Source of the DNA: Planctomycetota bacterium
GTDB taxonomy: Bacteria; Planctomycetota; Planctomycetia; Planctomycetales; Planctomycetaceae
DNA length: 39,012 nucleotides
NCBI GenBank assembly: GCA_027623235.1
Contig: JAQBVJ010000068.1
Coordinates: 1-39,012 of the forward strand
Direction of reading: 5' to 3'
Shown here: piece by piece, positions 12,027-20,314 of the stretch
How positions within the stretch are numbered: position 1 is the stretch's first letter
Layout: the number at the start of each line of letters is the position of its first letter
The notes under the pieces: model-generated
What the model was told of the DNA's origin: nothing
Databases searched by the model: none
The model's input: the letters and a program-made list of their open reading frames with translations, nothing else
Translations under genes and position numbers: made by a program

Positions 12027-14069
12027 TCAGTTGTTCTCGTCGCCTTTCGGAGGCCGCGAGACTTTATATCGTTTCAGTTTGCGGTCCAATGTGGATCGCT
12101 CGATGCCCAGCACCTGAGCGGCCATCGACTTGTTCCAGCCGGTTCGTTCGAGGGTTGCAAGAATGTGCTCCCGCTCGAGCCGCTCCAGCGTGACGTCCCG
12201 GTTCGCCGCTTTGGCTTCCGAACTTCCAGTATTCGTATTTGCCGCTGTCGGCGTGAGAGTCGCGAGCTGGATGTCACCCACCTCGATCCGCTCACCTCTG
12301 GCGAGGATCACGGCCCGGTCAATCGTGTTTTGAAGCTCTCGAACATTGCCCGGCCACTCGTACTCGGTAAGCAAAGTCATCGTCTCGTCTGAGAAGCCGG
12401 TGATCTTACGACCGGTTCGCTCGACAAACCGATTAAGGAAGTGAGTCGCCAGCATGGGAATGTCCGTCGCGTGGTCGCGAAGAGTGGGCATGGCCACCTC
12501 CACCACGAAGAGTCGGTAGAACAAGTCCTGCCGGAATTTCTTTTCCTCAATCGCTTTCTCAAGGTCCCGGTTTGTTGCCGCGACGACTCGCACGTCAACT
12601 TGAATCTCACCGCCGCCACCGACTCGTTCAAACGGATGCCCTTCAAGGACTCGAAGAAACTTCGCCTGAACCTGCAGGCTCATTTCGCCGACTTCATCGA
12701 GAAACAATGTCCCTCGATTCGCCTGCTCGAACTTACCGAGTTTTCGACCGACAGCTCCGGTGAATGAACCCTTTTCGTGTCCGAACAGTTCACTTTCCAG
12801 GAGCGTCTCTGACAGCGCGGCGCAGTTCATACAGACAAAGGGTCCGTTGCGTCTGTCGCTGCCGAAGTGAATTGCCCGAGACACAAGCTCCTTGCCAACG
12901 CCACTTTCACCTCGGACCAGTACCGTCGCGTCTGTCGGAGCGATCCTTTCGATCAGCTCTTTCAAAGACTGCATCGCCGGGCTGGTTCCAATCAGCTCAC
13001 TTTGCATCCCCAGCTGAGTTCGCAGTCCCTCGGCTTCGTTCTTCGCCCGTTCCAGTCCGTCTTTCAGTTGCTCTCGATGCTGAAGGTTCTCCAGGGCGAG
13101 CGCAAACTGGTCGGCCACGGCGAGGGTGTATTCCAGGTCCTCGACCTCCAGCACGCGGTTACCTTTCGTCGTGTAAAGGTGCAGCACGCCATGAATGGAG
13201 TCCGGTGTCCGGATGGGAGCACAGATCACACTGCGAGCCTGCAGTTTCTCAAGGCTGCCGGTTTCACTCAGTCGCGCGTCATCTTTAATGTCGCGTGCGA
13301 GCACGGCTTCCTGATTGGTGAGCACGATGCTGGACAGTGATGTGGAAACTTTTTCGTAGGACTTATTCTCAAGGTCTTCGCGAGTCTGGTAAGCAGTAAT
13401 GGCCAGCTGATTCGGACGAGGCTTCTTATCCTCACCCAGCAACAGAATCGCCCCGATGTCGACCCGGATGTTTTCGAAGAGTCCCTTCAGCACGATGTCT
13501 GCCAACTGGTTCGAATCGTTGGCCGATCCCATTTCCAGGGCCAGTCGATAAAGATCGGCGAGTTCCTGACTGGTCCGGTCACGGCCGATGTCATCGCCCG
13601 TTCCAGCATGAAACCTCGTTCGATTACGCCGGTGGAGGATCTCCGGAGCCGTCGCATCAAGCGCCTCCGGTCCGTCGTAAGTGTCAGTGACCTCGTCGAG
13701 CCCGCTCGATCCTTCCTCACTCGCCTTCGAGAGTTCATGAGTGAAGACGAGGAAGAATTCGCCAATCTGAACCTGGTCACCGTCCGACAGAGTCCAGTCT
13801 TCCGTCACACGAGTGCCGTCGATCAGCGTTCCGTTGCGGCTGCCGAGTTCCCGGAGAATCCACTCGCCGTTGACCTGAAACACCTCGCAGTGATTCCGGC
13901 TGCAGATGTCATCGGGAATCACCACGCGATTGGTCGGGGCCCGGCCAACCGTGGTCACCTGCCCCGCCGTCAGCCGAAACACGTTCCGCCACTTCAGTTC
14001 GTCGCGCAGAATCAGATACGCGGTCTCGCTGGAGTCGGCAGGGATGTTCCAGTCAGAATCAGAAGGCAT
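12027..14069 (-). CDS. FHA-GAF sigma54-dependent transcriptional activator (Fis family)
   Basis: A 680-residue bacterial enhancer-binding protein. An FHA domain (about 38-108, with GRAPTN, SRNHCEV and GSRNGT) binds phosphothreonine. A GAF domain (about 168-330) and a short coiled linker follow. The AAA+ domain has Walker A GESGVGKE (387-394), a sigma54-contact loop reading GSFTGA (434-439) instead of the usual GAFTGA, Walker B TLFLDEVG (454-461), and FRQDLFYRL carrying the arginine finger. A Fis-type helix-turn-helix (about 628-672) closes it. It should sense Ser/Thr kinase phosphorylation and/or a small ligand, then open sigma54 promoters. No kinase, phosphatase or recognisable sigma54 promoter sits next to it, so its targets are probably elsewhere. 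The start is the ATG at 14069, with no strong ribosome site. Confidence 0.95.
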   Translation of the reverse strand: MPSDSDWNIPADSSETAYLILRDELKWRNVFRLTAGQVTTVGRAPTNRVVIPDDICSRNHCEVFQVNGEWILRELGSRNGTLIDGTRVTEDWTLSDGDQVQIGEFFLVFTHELSKASEEGSSGLDEVTDTYDGPEALDATAPEILHRRNRTRFHAGTGDDIGRDRTSQELADLYRLALEMGSANDSNQLADIVLKGLFENIRVDIGAILLLGEDKKPRPNQLAITAYQTREDLENKSYEKVSTSLSSIVLTNQEAVLARDIKDDARLSETGSLEKLQARSVICAPIRTPDSIHGVLHLYTTKGNRVLEVEDLEYTLAVADQFALALENLQHREQLKDGLERAKNEAEGLRTQLGMQSELIGTSPAMQSLKELIERIAPTDATVLVRGESGVGKELVSRAIHFGSDRRNGPFVCMNCAALSETLLESELFGHEKGSFTGAVGRKLGKFEQANRGTLFLDEVGEMSLQVQAKFLRVLEGHPFERVGGGGEIQVDVRVVAATNRDLEKAIEEKKFRQDLFYRLFVVEVAMPTLRDHATDIPMLATHFLNRFVERTGRKITGFSDETMTLLTEYEWPGNVRELQNTIDRAVILARGERIEVGDIQLATLTPTAANTNTGSSEAKAANRDVTLERLEREHILATLERTGWNKSMAAQVLGIERSTLDRKLKRYKVSRPPKGDENN

Positions 14070-14233
14070 GGTGCAAAACGATTTTCGGACAATGGCCAGA
14101 AATCCCGGAGACGGACGAGTTCAGTCCACTCGCAGGATTTCCAGGAGGAGCACAGGTTCCGGCATCAGCCCCATTAAACCAGCCGGTTTTCGCGTCGCAA
14201 GGAACAATCGCCGACGGAGGGGAATGATGCCCG

Positions 14234-14266
14234 ACTTAAAAACTTCAGGCGAACTTAAGTTTCGCC
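14234..14266 (-). terminator. Probable terminator after the fumC unit
   Basis: On the minus strand a near-palindrome of GGCGAA...TTCGCC around CTTAAG (14248-14266) is followed within five bases by a run of five T. It starts 18 bases past the stop of the small membrane protein gene, so it likely ends the fumC transcript. Confidence 0.5.
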
Positions 14267-14283
14267 AATCGGGATAAACCCGC

Positions 14284-14625
14284 TCAAAGTGACGTCTTTG
14301 CCGCGTTGTTCTGGTTTTCCGGCAATTCAGTGGCAGCTGGTGGAGGTTTGACCGGATCCGCGACGGAATCCCTCTCTGACCGCAGGAAAACGACAACGGC
14401 CGTTCCCGACGCGAGTACAGCGAGGCTTACAACAACTTCCGGCCGGTGACCGTGAAAGAGCTGTGCCCCATCGAGGATCAGCAACCCACCCGTCAAACCG
14501 ACGACTGCTGAAGCCCGCAACCGCGACGTGTCCCGGTGCAGCAGACAGCCCAGCAGTCCGAGTCCAAGCAGAATGCTGCCGACCGTTCCGAAACCTGTCA
14601 GAGAAATGAAATCACGCGGGTCCAA
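14284..14625 (-). CDS. Small three-helix membrane protein downstream of fumC
   Basis: A 113-residue protein with three predicted membrane helices (about 8-28, 37-57 and 63-83) and a charged, proline-rich C-terminal tail. The start is TTG at 14625, supported by a strong GGGAGG site 6 bases upstream; no closer ATG fits. It lies 33 bp after fumC on the same strand, so the two are probably cotranscribed. The helix layout and phrases like LGLGLLGCLLHR superficially resemble NuoK/MnhC-type subunits, but the conserved membrane glutamate of NuoK is absent, so I do not assign that function. It may be a conserved planctomycete membrane protein of unknown role. Confidence 0.7.
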   Translation of the reverse strand: MDPRDFISLTGFGTVGSILLGLGLLGCLLHRDTSRLRASAVVGLTGGLLILDGAQLFHGHRPEVVVSLAVLASGTAVVVFLRSERDSVADPVKPPPAATELPENQNNAAKTSL

Positions 14626-14658
14626 CCGGGACCTCCCAAAATCAGATTGGCTGTTGGT

Positions 14659-16083
14659 TCACGCCTGAGGCTCGGTCATGCGGTACGGGTCGAGTGCTTC
14701 TTTGAGCGTTTCTTCGGGCAGGATCTCCTGCTCGATGCACAGCTCGCGAATTGTCTTGCCGGTTTTGAACGCTTCCTTGGCGAGGGCCGCGGCTTTCATG
14801 TAGCCGATCAGTGGGTTGAGGCTCGTGCACATCGAGAGGCTTTTCTCGACGGCCGCTTCGCAGCCTTCCTCGTTGGCTTCCAGATTCTCAACGCAGAGGT
14901 CCACAAAGGCCTCGCACGAATTCGAAATCAACATGACGCTCTCCAGAGTCGTCTGCCCCATGACCGGCATCATGATGTTCAGTTGAAACTGTCCGCCGCC
15001 GGCTCCGCAGATTGTGATCGTCTGATCGTTGCCCATGACCCGGGCCATGGCCTGCATCATGCTTTCGCACATGACCGGGTTCACTTTGCCCGGCATGATT
15101 GAGCTGCCTGGCTGCAGGTCCGGAATCTTGACTTCATAAAATCCGCACCGCGGTCCGGAACCCAGCCAGCGGATATTGTTCGACACGTTAAACAGCGTTG
15201 TGGCGATCGCCTTGAGCTGACCGTGGCTCTCCACGAGCCCGTCACGCTGAGCGTTCGCTTCGAAGTGATCCTTCGCCTCGACAAAGGCAATGCCGAGCTC
15301 ATCGGCGAGCACCTCAGCGACGCGCGAACCGAACTCCGGATGCGTGTTGATGCCGGATCCGACCGCGGTTCCACCAACGGGAAGTTCGAGCACTGCCTCC
15401 AGGGCCCGCTGAGCGCGCTCAACCGAAAGCTCAATCTGCCGGGCAAACCCGCCGAATTCCTGACCAAGCCGAAGCGGTGTCGCATCCGCCAGGTGAGTTC
15501 GACCAATTTTTATAATCCTGTCCCAGGCGTCGGCTTTGGCTCGCAGTGCCGCACCGAGCTTCTTCAGGCCAGGAATCATCGATTGCTTTATCGAGCTCGC
15601 AACGGCGACGTGAATCGCCGTCGGAAACGTATCGTTCGTGCTCTGCCCCATGTTGACGTGATCGTTGGGGTGGACCGGCTTGTCCTCAGTGAAGCGGCTC
15701 TTGCCGATCAGCTCAACGGCCCGGTTGGAGATCACCTCGTTGACGTTCATGTTGCTCGACGTGCCAGAGCCTGTCTGGAAAACGTCGATGGGAAACTGAT
15801 CGTCGAATTTTCCATCGGCCACTTCCTGGCAGGCCGTCAGCATGGCCTGCACCTGAGTCGCGTCGATCGGGTTCTTGCCAGAACCGGTCAGCTTGCCAAG
15901 ATCGCGATTCGCAATTCCGCACGCGTACTTCACCGAGCCCATGGCATGAATGAGTGTCTGCGGCAGCGTCCAGCCGGAGATCGGAAAATTCTCGACAGCC
16001 CGCTGAGTCTGAGCTCCGTAGTAGGCTTGAGCCGGTACCTGGACTTCTCCCATCGAGTCTTTTTCAACGCGAACGTCTGACAT
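14659..16083 (-). CDS. fumC: Class II fumarate hydratase
   Basis: Catalyses reversible hydration of fumarate to L-malate in the tricarboxylic acid cycle, as an iron-independent homotetramer. The 474-residue length matches the family. The fumarase/aspartase signature GSSIMPGKVNP is present near residue 325, SGTSSNMNVNEVISNRA near 105-120, and GRTHLADATP near 195. I chose the ATG at 16083 (MSDVRVEKDSMGEV) because AGGAG lies about 7 bases upstream and family proteins begin here. The reading frame continues 110 codons further upstream, but that extension is Arg/Ser-rich, non-homologous in appearance and likely untranslated. Aspartase is the main alternative, but the overall motif pattern fits FumC. 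The gene is followed closely by a small membrane protein gene. Confidence 0.95.
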   Translation of the reverse strand: MSDVRVEKDSMGEVQVPAQAYYGAQTQRAVENFPISGWTLPQTLIHAMGSVKYACGIANRDLGKLTGSGKNPIDATQVQAMLTACQEVADGKFDDQFPIDVFQTGSGTSSNMNVNEVISNRAVELIGKSRFTEDKPVHPNDHVNMGQSTNDTFPTAIHVAVASSIKQSMIPGLKKLGAALRAKADAWDRIIKIGRTHLADATPLRLGQEFGGFARQIELSVERAQRALEAVLELPVGGTAVGSGINTHPEFGSRVAEVLADELGIAFVEAKDHFEANAQRDGLVESHGQLKAIATTLFNVSNNIRWLGSGPRCGFYEVKIPDLQPGSSIMPGKVNPVMCESMMQAMARVMGNDQTITICGAGGGQFQLNIMMPVMGQTTLESVMLISNSCEAFVDLCVENLEANEEGCEAAVEKSLSMCTSLNPLIGYMKAAALAKEAFKTGKTIRELCIEQEILPEETLKEALDPYRMTEPQA

Positions 16084-16454
16084 TCTGAGTCTCCTGATCT
16101 TTATTCCGTTGTCATTTGATTCGGCATGAAAATGCCGTTGGGAATTGCTCACGTGAAACGAGGCCCGCCACGAAATCTGGCGACGGGTCCGGATGTTATC
16201 AGACGACCTGTGGTCCTTCGATCGAGGTGCGACCTTTCCATTCTGATTCCTGCTCCCTGGCAGTTGCTTCTCGACCGGTTCCCGTTGAGCACCGGAGTTG
16301 ACGGTTTTGCTCCGGCGAATTTGCGGGCGACGGCGTAGTATTCTGGCTGTCGACTGACGATCGACGATACGATGCGGCTTGAAGCGGGAGAGATCTCTGA
16401 TCTCGACTGACAATCACACTTGAGTCCACGCGGAATCTCACGAGGAGAGAAAAG
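16084..16454. other. 371-bp divergent intergenic region (fumC / exported protein)
   Basis: Promoters for fumC (minus) and for the small exported protein (plus) must lie here. I see no gene. It holds an inverted repeat, CCGGAG at 16292-16297 with CTCCGG at 16310-16315, and the palindromic element at 16389-16404. No confident -35/-10 pair was found for either direction. Confidence 0.5.
16389..16404. promoter_or_regulatory. Overlapping palindromes, candidate operator
   Basis: AGAGATCTCT (16389-16398) is a perfect 10-bp palindrome. It overlaps GAGATC-TCT-GATCTC (16390-16404), a perfect 6-bp inverted repeat with a 3-base spacer. The element sits about 50 bases before the ATG at 16455, a suitable place for a dimeric regulator acting on that gene. 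This is seen directly; the role is inferred. Confidence 0.4.
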
Positions 16455-16928
16455 ATGAAAGCCACATTCTTTGCGGCGATCGCTCTGGCGGTTGCAGTCG
16501 GTTCGTTTCAGACGTTTGCCACAGCCACTCAGATCGAAGTGAAAGGCAAGATTCCTGGCGGAGTTCAACTTCCTGACGGGTTCAAACATCGGGCGCTGCA
16601 GGGCTTCGATTCTCAACCTGGCGAGATCACGAATAAAGACGGTCTGAAAATCTCCTACGACATCGGCCCGGTCCCGAAACCCGGAGCACCCGTCTTCGGT
16701 GGCAGCTACTCCGACTGGACAAAACGCGTCCCTGAAAAAGACCAGCGCTGGTACCGCGAGCAGACCATCAACAACCAGCCGGTTCATCTCGTCTACACGA
16801 AGGACAAGCAACTGACCGTGTCCTTCCCAAAAGGCGGAATCAACTTCAGTTGCGAAGCAAAAACGGAAGCCGACCTGGTCGACGCTCTGCTGATCACACT
16901 GTCGTACGCGGGAACGCCAACGAAGTAG
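16455..16928 (+). CDS. Small exported protein of unknown function
   Basis: A 157-residue protein with a clear Sec signal peptide (MKATFFAAIALAVAVG, cleavage likely after TFATA near residue 24). The mature part of about 130 residues is rich in Gly, Pro, Lys and aromatic residues. It has two cysteine-poor halves and a single Cys near the C-terminus (INFSCEAKTEAD). GAGGAG lies about 8 bases before the ATG, giving a confident start. No enzymatic motif is recognised. It is transcribed divergently from fumC and followed 118 bp later by bioA. Between them lies a cluster of GC-rich hairpins that may separate the two transcripts. It is probably periplasmic. Confidence 0.78.
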   Translation: MKATFFAAIALAVAVGSFQTFATATQIEVKGKIPGGVQLPDGFKHRALQGFDSQPGEITNKDGLKISYDIGPVPKPGAPVFGGSYSDWTKRVPEKDQRWYREQTINNQPVHLVYTKDKQLTVSFPKGGINFSCEAKTEADLVDALLITLSYAGTPTK

Positions 16929-16965
16929 ACACGTCTGGCCCACAACACGTGGGAATGAGTTCGTC

Positions 16966-17005
16966 GCGGAAACCGCTGCGGAAACCGCTGCGGAGTATGC
17001 TCCGC
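16966..17005. repeat. Tandem palindromic 12-mers plus hairpin before bioA
   Basis: GCGGAAACCGCT occurs twice in direct tandem (16966-16977, 16978-16989). Each copy is itself a GCGG/CCGC hairpin. They run straight into GCGGAG-TATG-CTCCGC (16990-17005), a perfect 6-bp stem. A smaller CCCAC/GTGGG hairpin is at 16939-16953. The array ends 41 bases before the bioA start and could end transcription of the upstream gene, regulate bioA, or be a small repeat expansion. Confidence 0.7.
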
Positions 17006-17046
17006 GAGATTCGGCTTTCCTCGACGACTTTTCCACGAATGATGGC

Positions 17047-18414
17047 ATGGCAACTCACGAAGAACTTCGAGCCTGGGACAACGCGCACGTCTGGCATCCT
17101 TTTGCTCCGATGCAGGAGTTTCGTGCGGACGACACTCCGATCATCCGCTCGGCGGAGGGTTTTGAGCTGACGGACGTTGAGGGCCGGCGGTATCTCGATG
17201 GGCACTCGTCGCTGTGGTGCAACGTGCACGGACATCGGGTGCCGGAGATGGATCAGGCGATCCGCGATCAGCTGGACCGAGTTGGTCATTCGACTTTGCT
17301 CGGCCTGTCCAGTGAGGTTTCGATCGAGCTCGCAAAGCAGCTTGTCGATCGGACGCCGGAGGGACTCAACCAGGTCTTTTATTCGGACAGCGGAGCAACG
17401 TCTGTCGAGGTCGCTCTCAAGATGGCTTACCAGTACCACCGGCAGAAGCCCGGCGGTGCGGAACCGCGCGACCTCTTTGTGTCGGTGGCGGGGGCGTATC
17501 ACGGAGACACGATCGGCTCGGTGAGTCTCGGTGGGATGGATATTTTTCACGCGACCTACCGCGACCTGCTGTTTCAGAAGCTGACGGTGCCCTCACCGGT
17601 GACGTTTCGCGTTCCGGACGGTCACGATGCAGAGTCGTGGCTCGCGCACTGCGACGCGGAGCTCGAAAAGACGATCGTCGGAAACGCGGATCGGATCGCA
17701 GCGGTCGTCGTCGAGCCGCTCGTTCAGGGTGCAGCAGGCATCCTCGTTCACCCCGAGGGCTACCTGCGACGGGTTCGCGAGCTCACTCAGAAGCACGGCG
17801 TGCTGCTGATTGCCGACGAAGTGGCCGTTGGATTTGGCAGAACCGGCACAATGTTCGCCTGTGACCAGGAAAATGTCCGGCCGGATTTGATGTGTCTCGC
17901 GAAAGGGCTGACGGGTGGCTATCTGCCGCTTGCGGCAACTCTGACGACGGATGAAATCTCGGAGGCATTTCTGGATGTGCCGTGGGCCGGGAAAACGTTT
18001 TTCCATGGTCATACATATACGGGGAACCCGCTTGGCTGTGCGGCCGCGCTGGCTTCGCTCGAATTGATCGACAGGAACGATGTTGTCGGCAATGGCCGTG
18101 CGATCGGTGCGAGGCTTGCAGACCGGTTGACCGATTTCGCCGCGCGGTGCACCTGTGTCGGAGAAATCAGACAGAAGGGAGTTATGTGTGGTATCGAGCT
18201 TGTGTCTGAGGGTGACTCTCGGGAGCCCTTCGCGGCCGATAAGAGAGTCGGGCACCAGGTCACTCTCGCTGCGCGCCGTCGAGGAGCGGTCATCCGCCCG
18301 CTCGGCGATGTCATCGTGCTGATGCCTGCTCCCGCCATGCCGGTGGAACTGGTCGACCGGCTGTGTGACATCACGTTTGAATCGATTGAAGAAGTCGTTG
18401 CCCGTTTTACGTGA
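17047..18414 (+). CDS. bioA: Adenosylmethionine-8-amino-7-oxononanoate aminotransferase
   Basis: A PLP enzyme of biotin synthesis that transfers the amino group of S-adenosylmethionine to KAPA, giving DAPA. The 455-residue length is normal. BioA-type N-terminus AHVWHPFAPMQEF is present. PLP-binding features follow: SDSGATSVEVALKM (113-126), GAYHGDTIGS (149-158), D257 in LIADEVAVGFGRTG, and Schiff-base lysine K286 in LAKGLTGGYLP. The ATG at 17047 has no strong ribosome site; an out-of-frame ATG sits 5 bases before it. No other bio gene is adjacent, so the pathway is dispersed in this genome. Another class III aminotransferase is possible, but the WHPF motif and overall pattern favour BioA. Confidence 0.92.
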   Translation: MATHEELRAWDNAHVWHPFAPMQEFRADDTPIIRSAEGFELTDVEGRRYLDGHSSLWCNVHGHRVPEMDQAIRDQLDRVGHSTLLGLSSEVSIELAKQLVDRTPEGLNQVFYSDSGATSVEVALKMAYQYHRQKPGGAEPRDLFVSVAGAYHGDTIGSVSLGGMDIFHATYRDLLFQKLTVPSPVTFRVPDGHDAESWLAHCDAELEKTIVGNADRIAAVVVEPLVQGAAGILVHPEGYLRRVRELTQKHGVLLIADEVAVGFGRTGTMFACDQENVRPDLMCLAKGLTGGYLPLAATLTTDEISEAFLDVPWAGKTFFHGHTYTGNPLGCAAALASLELIDRNDVVGNGRAIGARLADRLTDFAARCTCVGEIRQKGVMCGIELVSEGDSREPFAADKRVGHQVTLAARRRGAVIRPLGDVIVLMPAPAMPVELVDRLCDITFESIEEVVARFT

Positions 18415-18463
18415 CCTCAGGCCACTCGACGCGGCGGCTTCCCGTTGCCACGTTGAGGCATTT

Positions 18464-18565
18464 ATGAGCGACGACATTCTTGTTCGCATCCCTCTGTCCG
18501 GGGCGTCGCAGTTTCATCCGCTGGCCCTCGCCCCGGGTCTGCCGATGCTCAACGGAGGAAGCTGA
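18464..18565 (+). other. Displaced 5' end of the next gene (apparent 1-base frameshift)
   Basis: An ATG at 18464, with a GAGG-containing ribosome site, opens MSDDILVRIPLSGASQFHPL and continues to a stop at 18565. The next frame is open from 18457 without any ATG/GTG/TTG start until 18598, yet from about 18541 it reads ADAQRRKLTYQVLLGWFGDV, which looks like genuine protein. Joining the two frames near the CCCCGGG run at 18531-18537 requires one extra base and yields a continuous protein. So the true start of the gene annotated at 18598 is probably 18464, with one base missing here. Confidence 0.6.
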
Positions 18566-18597
18566 CCTACCAGGTTCTGCTCGGGTGGTTTGGCGAT

Positions 18598-20274
18598 GTG
18601 CTGGCCGAGCCGGAATTGAACGACGACGGGGTTTTGTTTCACGCGCAGGCTGGTGGCCGACGACAGACGATTGTCGAGAAAGGTCTCGCCACGACCGCTG
18701 ACCTCAATGGCCCACTCGTCGGTGAGTTTGAGAAGCTCAAGAAAGCGTTGTTCGAAGTGCGACCGGTCAGCCCGAGCGAGCGGCTGATCTTCAATCGCCT
18801 TCAACCACCGATCGGGAACCACGACGGTTACCTCTATCGAGTTCGGTTGGAGTCTGGCGATCCGCGTCTGGTCTGGTGCTGGGGATTTCAGAAACGCTCG
18901 TCCGATGCGCCCGCGATGATCTGTTCGAGTGGCGATTGCTCGCTGCTGTTTCTTCAGCAGGATGCCACGATCAAGATCTGCCCGCGCTGCGAGGAACTGC
19001 TCAGCCCGAAAAAATCGATGACGGCGCGTCGATCGATGTTCCCAGTCGGAGCTCTCGCCGCGACCGTCATTCTGGGGGGCCTGGCCGCGGCGACGTACTG
19101 GTTCCCTGTTCTGACCGGAGCCCAGGAAGCGGGCGGCCTGCCGTTCTTCCCGAAGGAACCTGGCGAAGCGGGAAAGCCAGGAAACCAGGACGGGAAATCA
19201 AAAGACGAGACCACTCTCGCCGAGACAAGTTCAAAACCGGGATCCGAAGAACCACCAGAAGAAATCTCGCCGAAAACACCCGGCGCTGGCACAGCGGAAA
19301 CCGCCCTCATTCCACTTCCGCTCCCTGGCGAAACGAAACCTGCGACGCCGATCGTCAAACTGCCCGCGCCGACTCCGGCTGACCCGCGCGGCCCGGAGTC
19401 GCTGCAGAACGGTGTCGCCGGAACCGGGAAGCCCGACACGATCGTGCCGGAAGTCAAACCGGATCCGGAGAAGCCGCAACTCGGTGAGCTGAGCTGGCAT
19501 ACCAGTTACCAGGCCTCGTATGAGGATGCCGCAAATTCTCGCCGCCGGCTGGTCATGCTGTTCCTGGGTTCGACCGAAAAGCCGGACGTGACTTCACGAG
19601 GCGGGTTCGAAACACCCGAAGTGGAAGCGCTGCTCAATGATGTCGTCCGGGTGCAGCTTCCGGTCGATTTTAAAGTCGGCGGCAGCAGCAACCCGCTGCT
19701 CGCTCATCGCTCGTTCCGGCATCTTGGTCTGAAGCCGGGATTTGTCGTCATCGAGCTGACTGATCCGCAGAGCCCGTTGTACGGTCAAGTGGTGTCCGCG
19801 ATGCCGCTTCCGGCGGGTAATCAGTTTCCGCTGGAGCCGTTGAAGAAGATGCTCGCCCTGCCGGCAGGATCGATCGGCCAGCGGTCACTGCTGCTCGCGA
19901 TTCGCAGTGCGACGAATGTGGAGGCTTCTGATTCGCCAATCGTCAACGCGACTCCGCATGCGACGCTCAGCGAACTGGCAAACCGAAACGCGCGATTCAT
20001 GGCGCACTTCGGCCGCGAAGAACTCTTCGAGCCGGGCCACCGCCGCGAGGTCCTGACGCGAACGTTCGGTGAGAACACGCGAGTCCGCGAACTGACCTTC
20101 GCAACCAGCGAAGCGACCTCGGTCCAAACGGCCGCCGTGCAGGCCGTTCAAAGCTGGACCCGACTGGACGAAACCGCGGCCGCCCTCGCCGAACCGGCAT
20201 CGGTCTATGGCCTGGACCTGTTTCAGTCTCCGGAAACCGGCCGCTGGTTCGCAACGCTGATCCTCGTGAAGTGA
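18598..20274 (+). CDS. Zinc-ribbon membrane protein with thioredoxin-like domain (5' end frameshifted)
   Basis: The open frame from the GTG at 18598 gives 558 residues, but real coding probably begins at 18464 (see preceding entry). An N-terminal cytoplasmic region holds a Cys cluster (C109, C114, C128, C131) resembling a zinc ribbon. A single membrane helix (about 147-170) follows, then a long Pro/Lys/Glu-rich linker (175-295). A domain beginning WHTSYQASYEDAANSRRRLV resembles thioredoxin-like domains that lack the CxxC pair (about 300-420). The C-terminal part (about 440-558) has a weak resemblance to CAP/SCP-type domains, including a late tryptophan motif; this is tentative. The domain plan parallels the membrane protein at 4376. 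It sits on the same strand as bioA and converges on the Hsp70 gene. Function unknown; a membrane-anchored periplasmic role is inferred. Confidence 0.8.
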   Translation: MLAEPELNDDGVLFHAQAGGRRQTIVEKGLATTADLNGPLVGEFEKLKKALFEVRPVSPSERLIFNRLQPPIGNHDGYLYRVRLESGDPRLVWCWGFQKRSSDAPAMICSSGDCSLLFLQQDATIKICPRCEELLSPKKSMTARRSMFPVGALAATVILGGLAAATYWFPVLTGAQEAGGLPFFPKEPGEAGKPGNQDGKSKDETTLAETSSKPGSEEPPEEISPKTPGAGTAETALIPLPLPGETKPATPIVKLPAPTPADPRGPESLQNGVAGTGKPDTIVPEVKPDPEKPQLGELSWHTSYQASYEDAANSRRRLVMLFLGSTEKPDVTSRGGFETPEVEALLNDVVRVQLPVDFKVGGSSNPLLAHRSFRHLGLKPGFVVIELTDPQSPLYGQVVSAMPLPAGNQFPLEPLKKMLALPAGSIGQRSLLLAIRSATNVEASDSPIVNATPHATLSELANRNARFMAHFGREELFEPGHRREVLTRTFGENTRVRELTFATSEATSVQTAAVQAVQSWTRLDETAAALAEPASVYGLDLFQSPETGRWFATLILVK

Positions 20275-20286
20275 CCGCGCCCGAGC

Positions 20287-20305
20287 CCACCGATTTGACT
20301 GGTGG
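20287..20305. terminator. Hairpin between convergent genes
   Basis: CCACC and GGTGG pair across a 9-base loop in the 40-bp gap between the stops of the convergent membrane-protein and Hsp70 genes. No T-run follows on either strand, so it is at best a weak bidirectional terminator. Confidence 0.3.
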
Positions 20306-20314
20306 ATTCTCATG

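Noticed and set aside
16084..16413. 110-codon N-terminal extension of fumC
   Set aside because: A good ribosome site and family-typical N-terminus mark the ATG at 16083; the extension is Arg/Ser-rich and looks untranslated.
18530..18550. Programmed -1 frameshift in the thioredoxin-like gene
   Set aside because: No X-XXY-YYZ slippery heptamer or downstream pseudoknot is apparent; a missing base in a C/G run is simpler.
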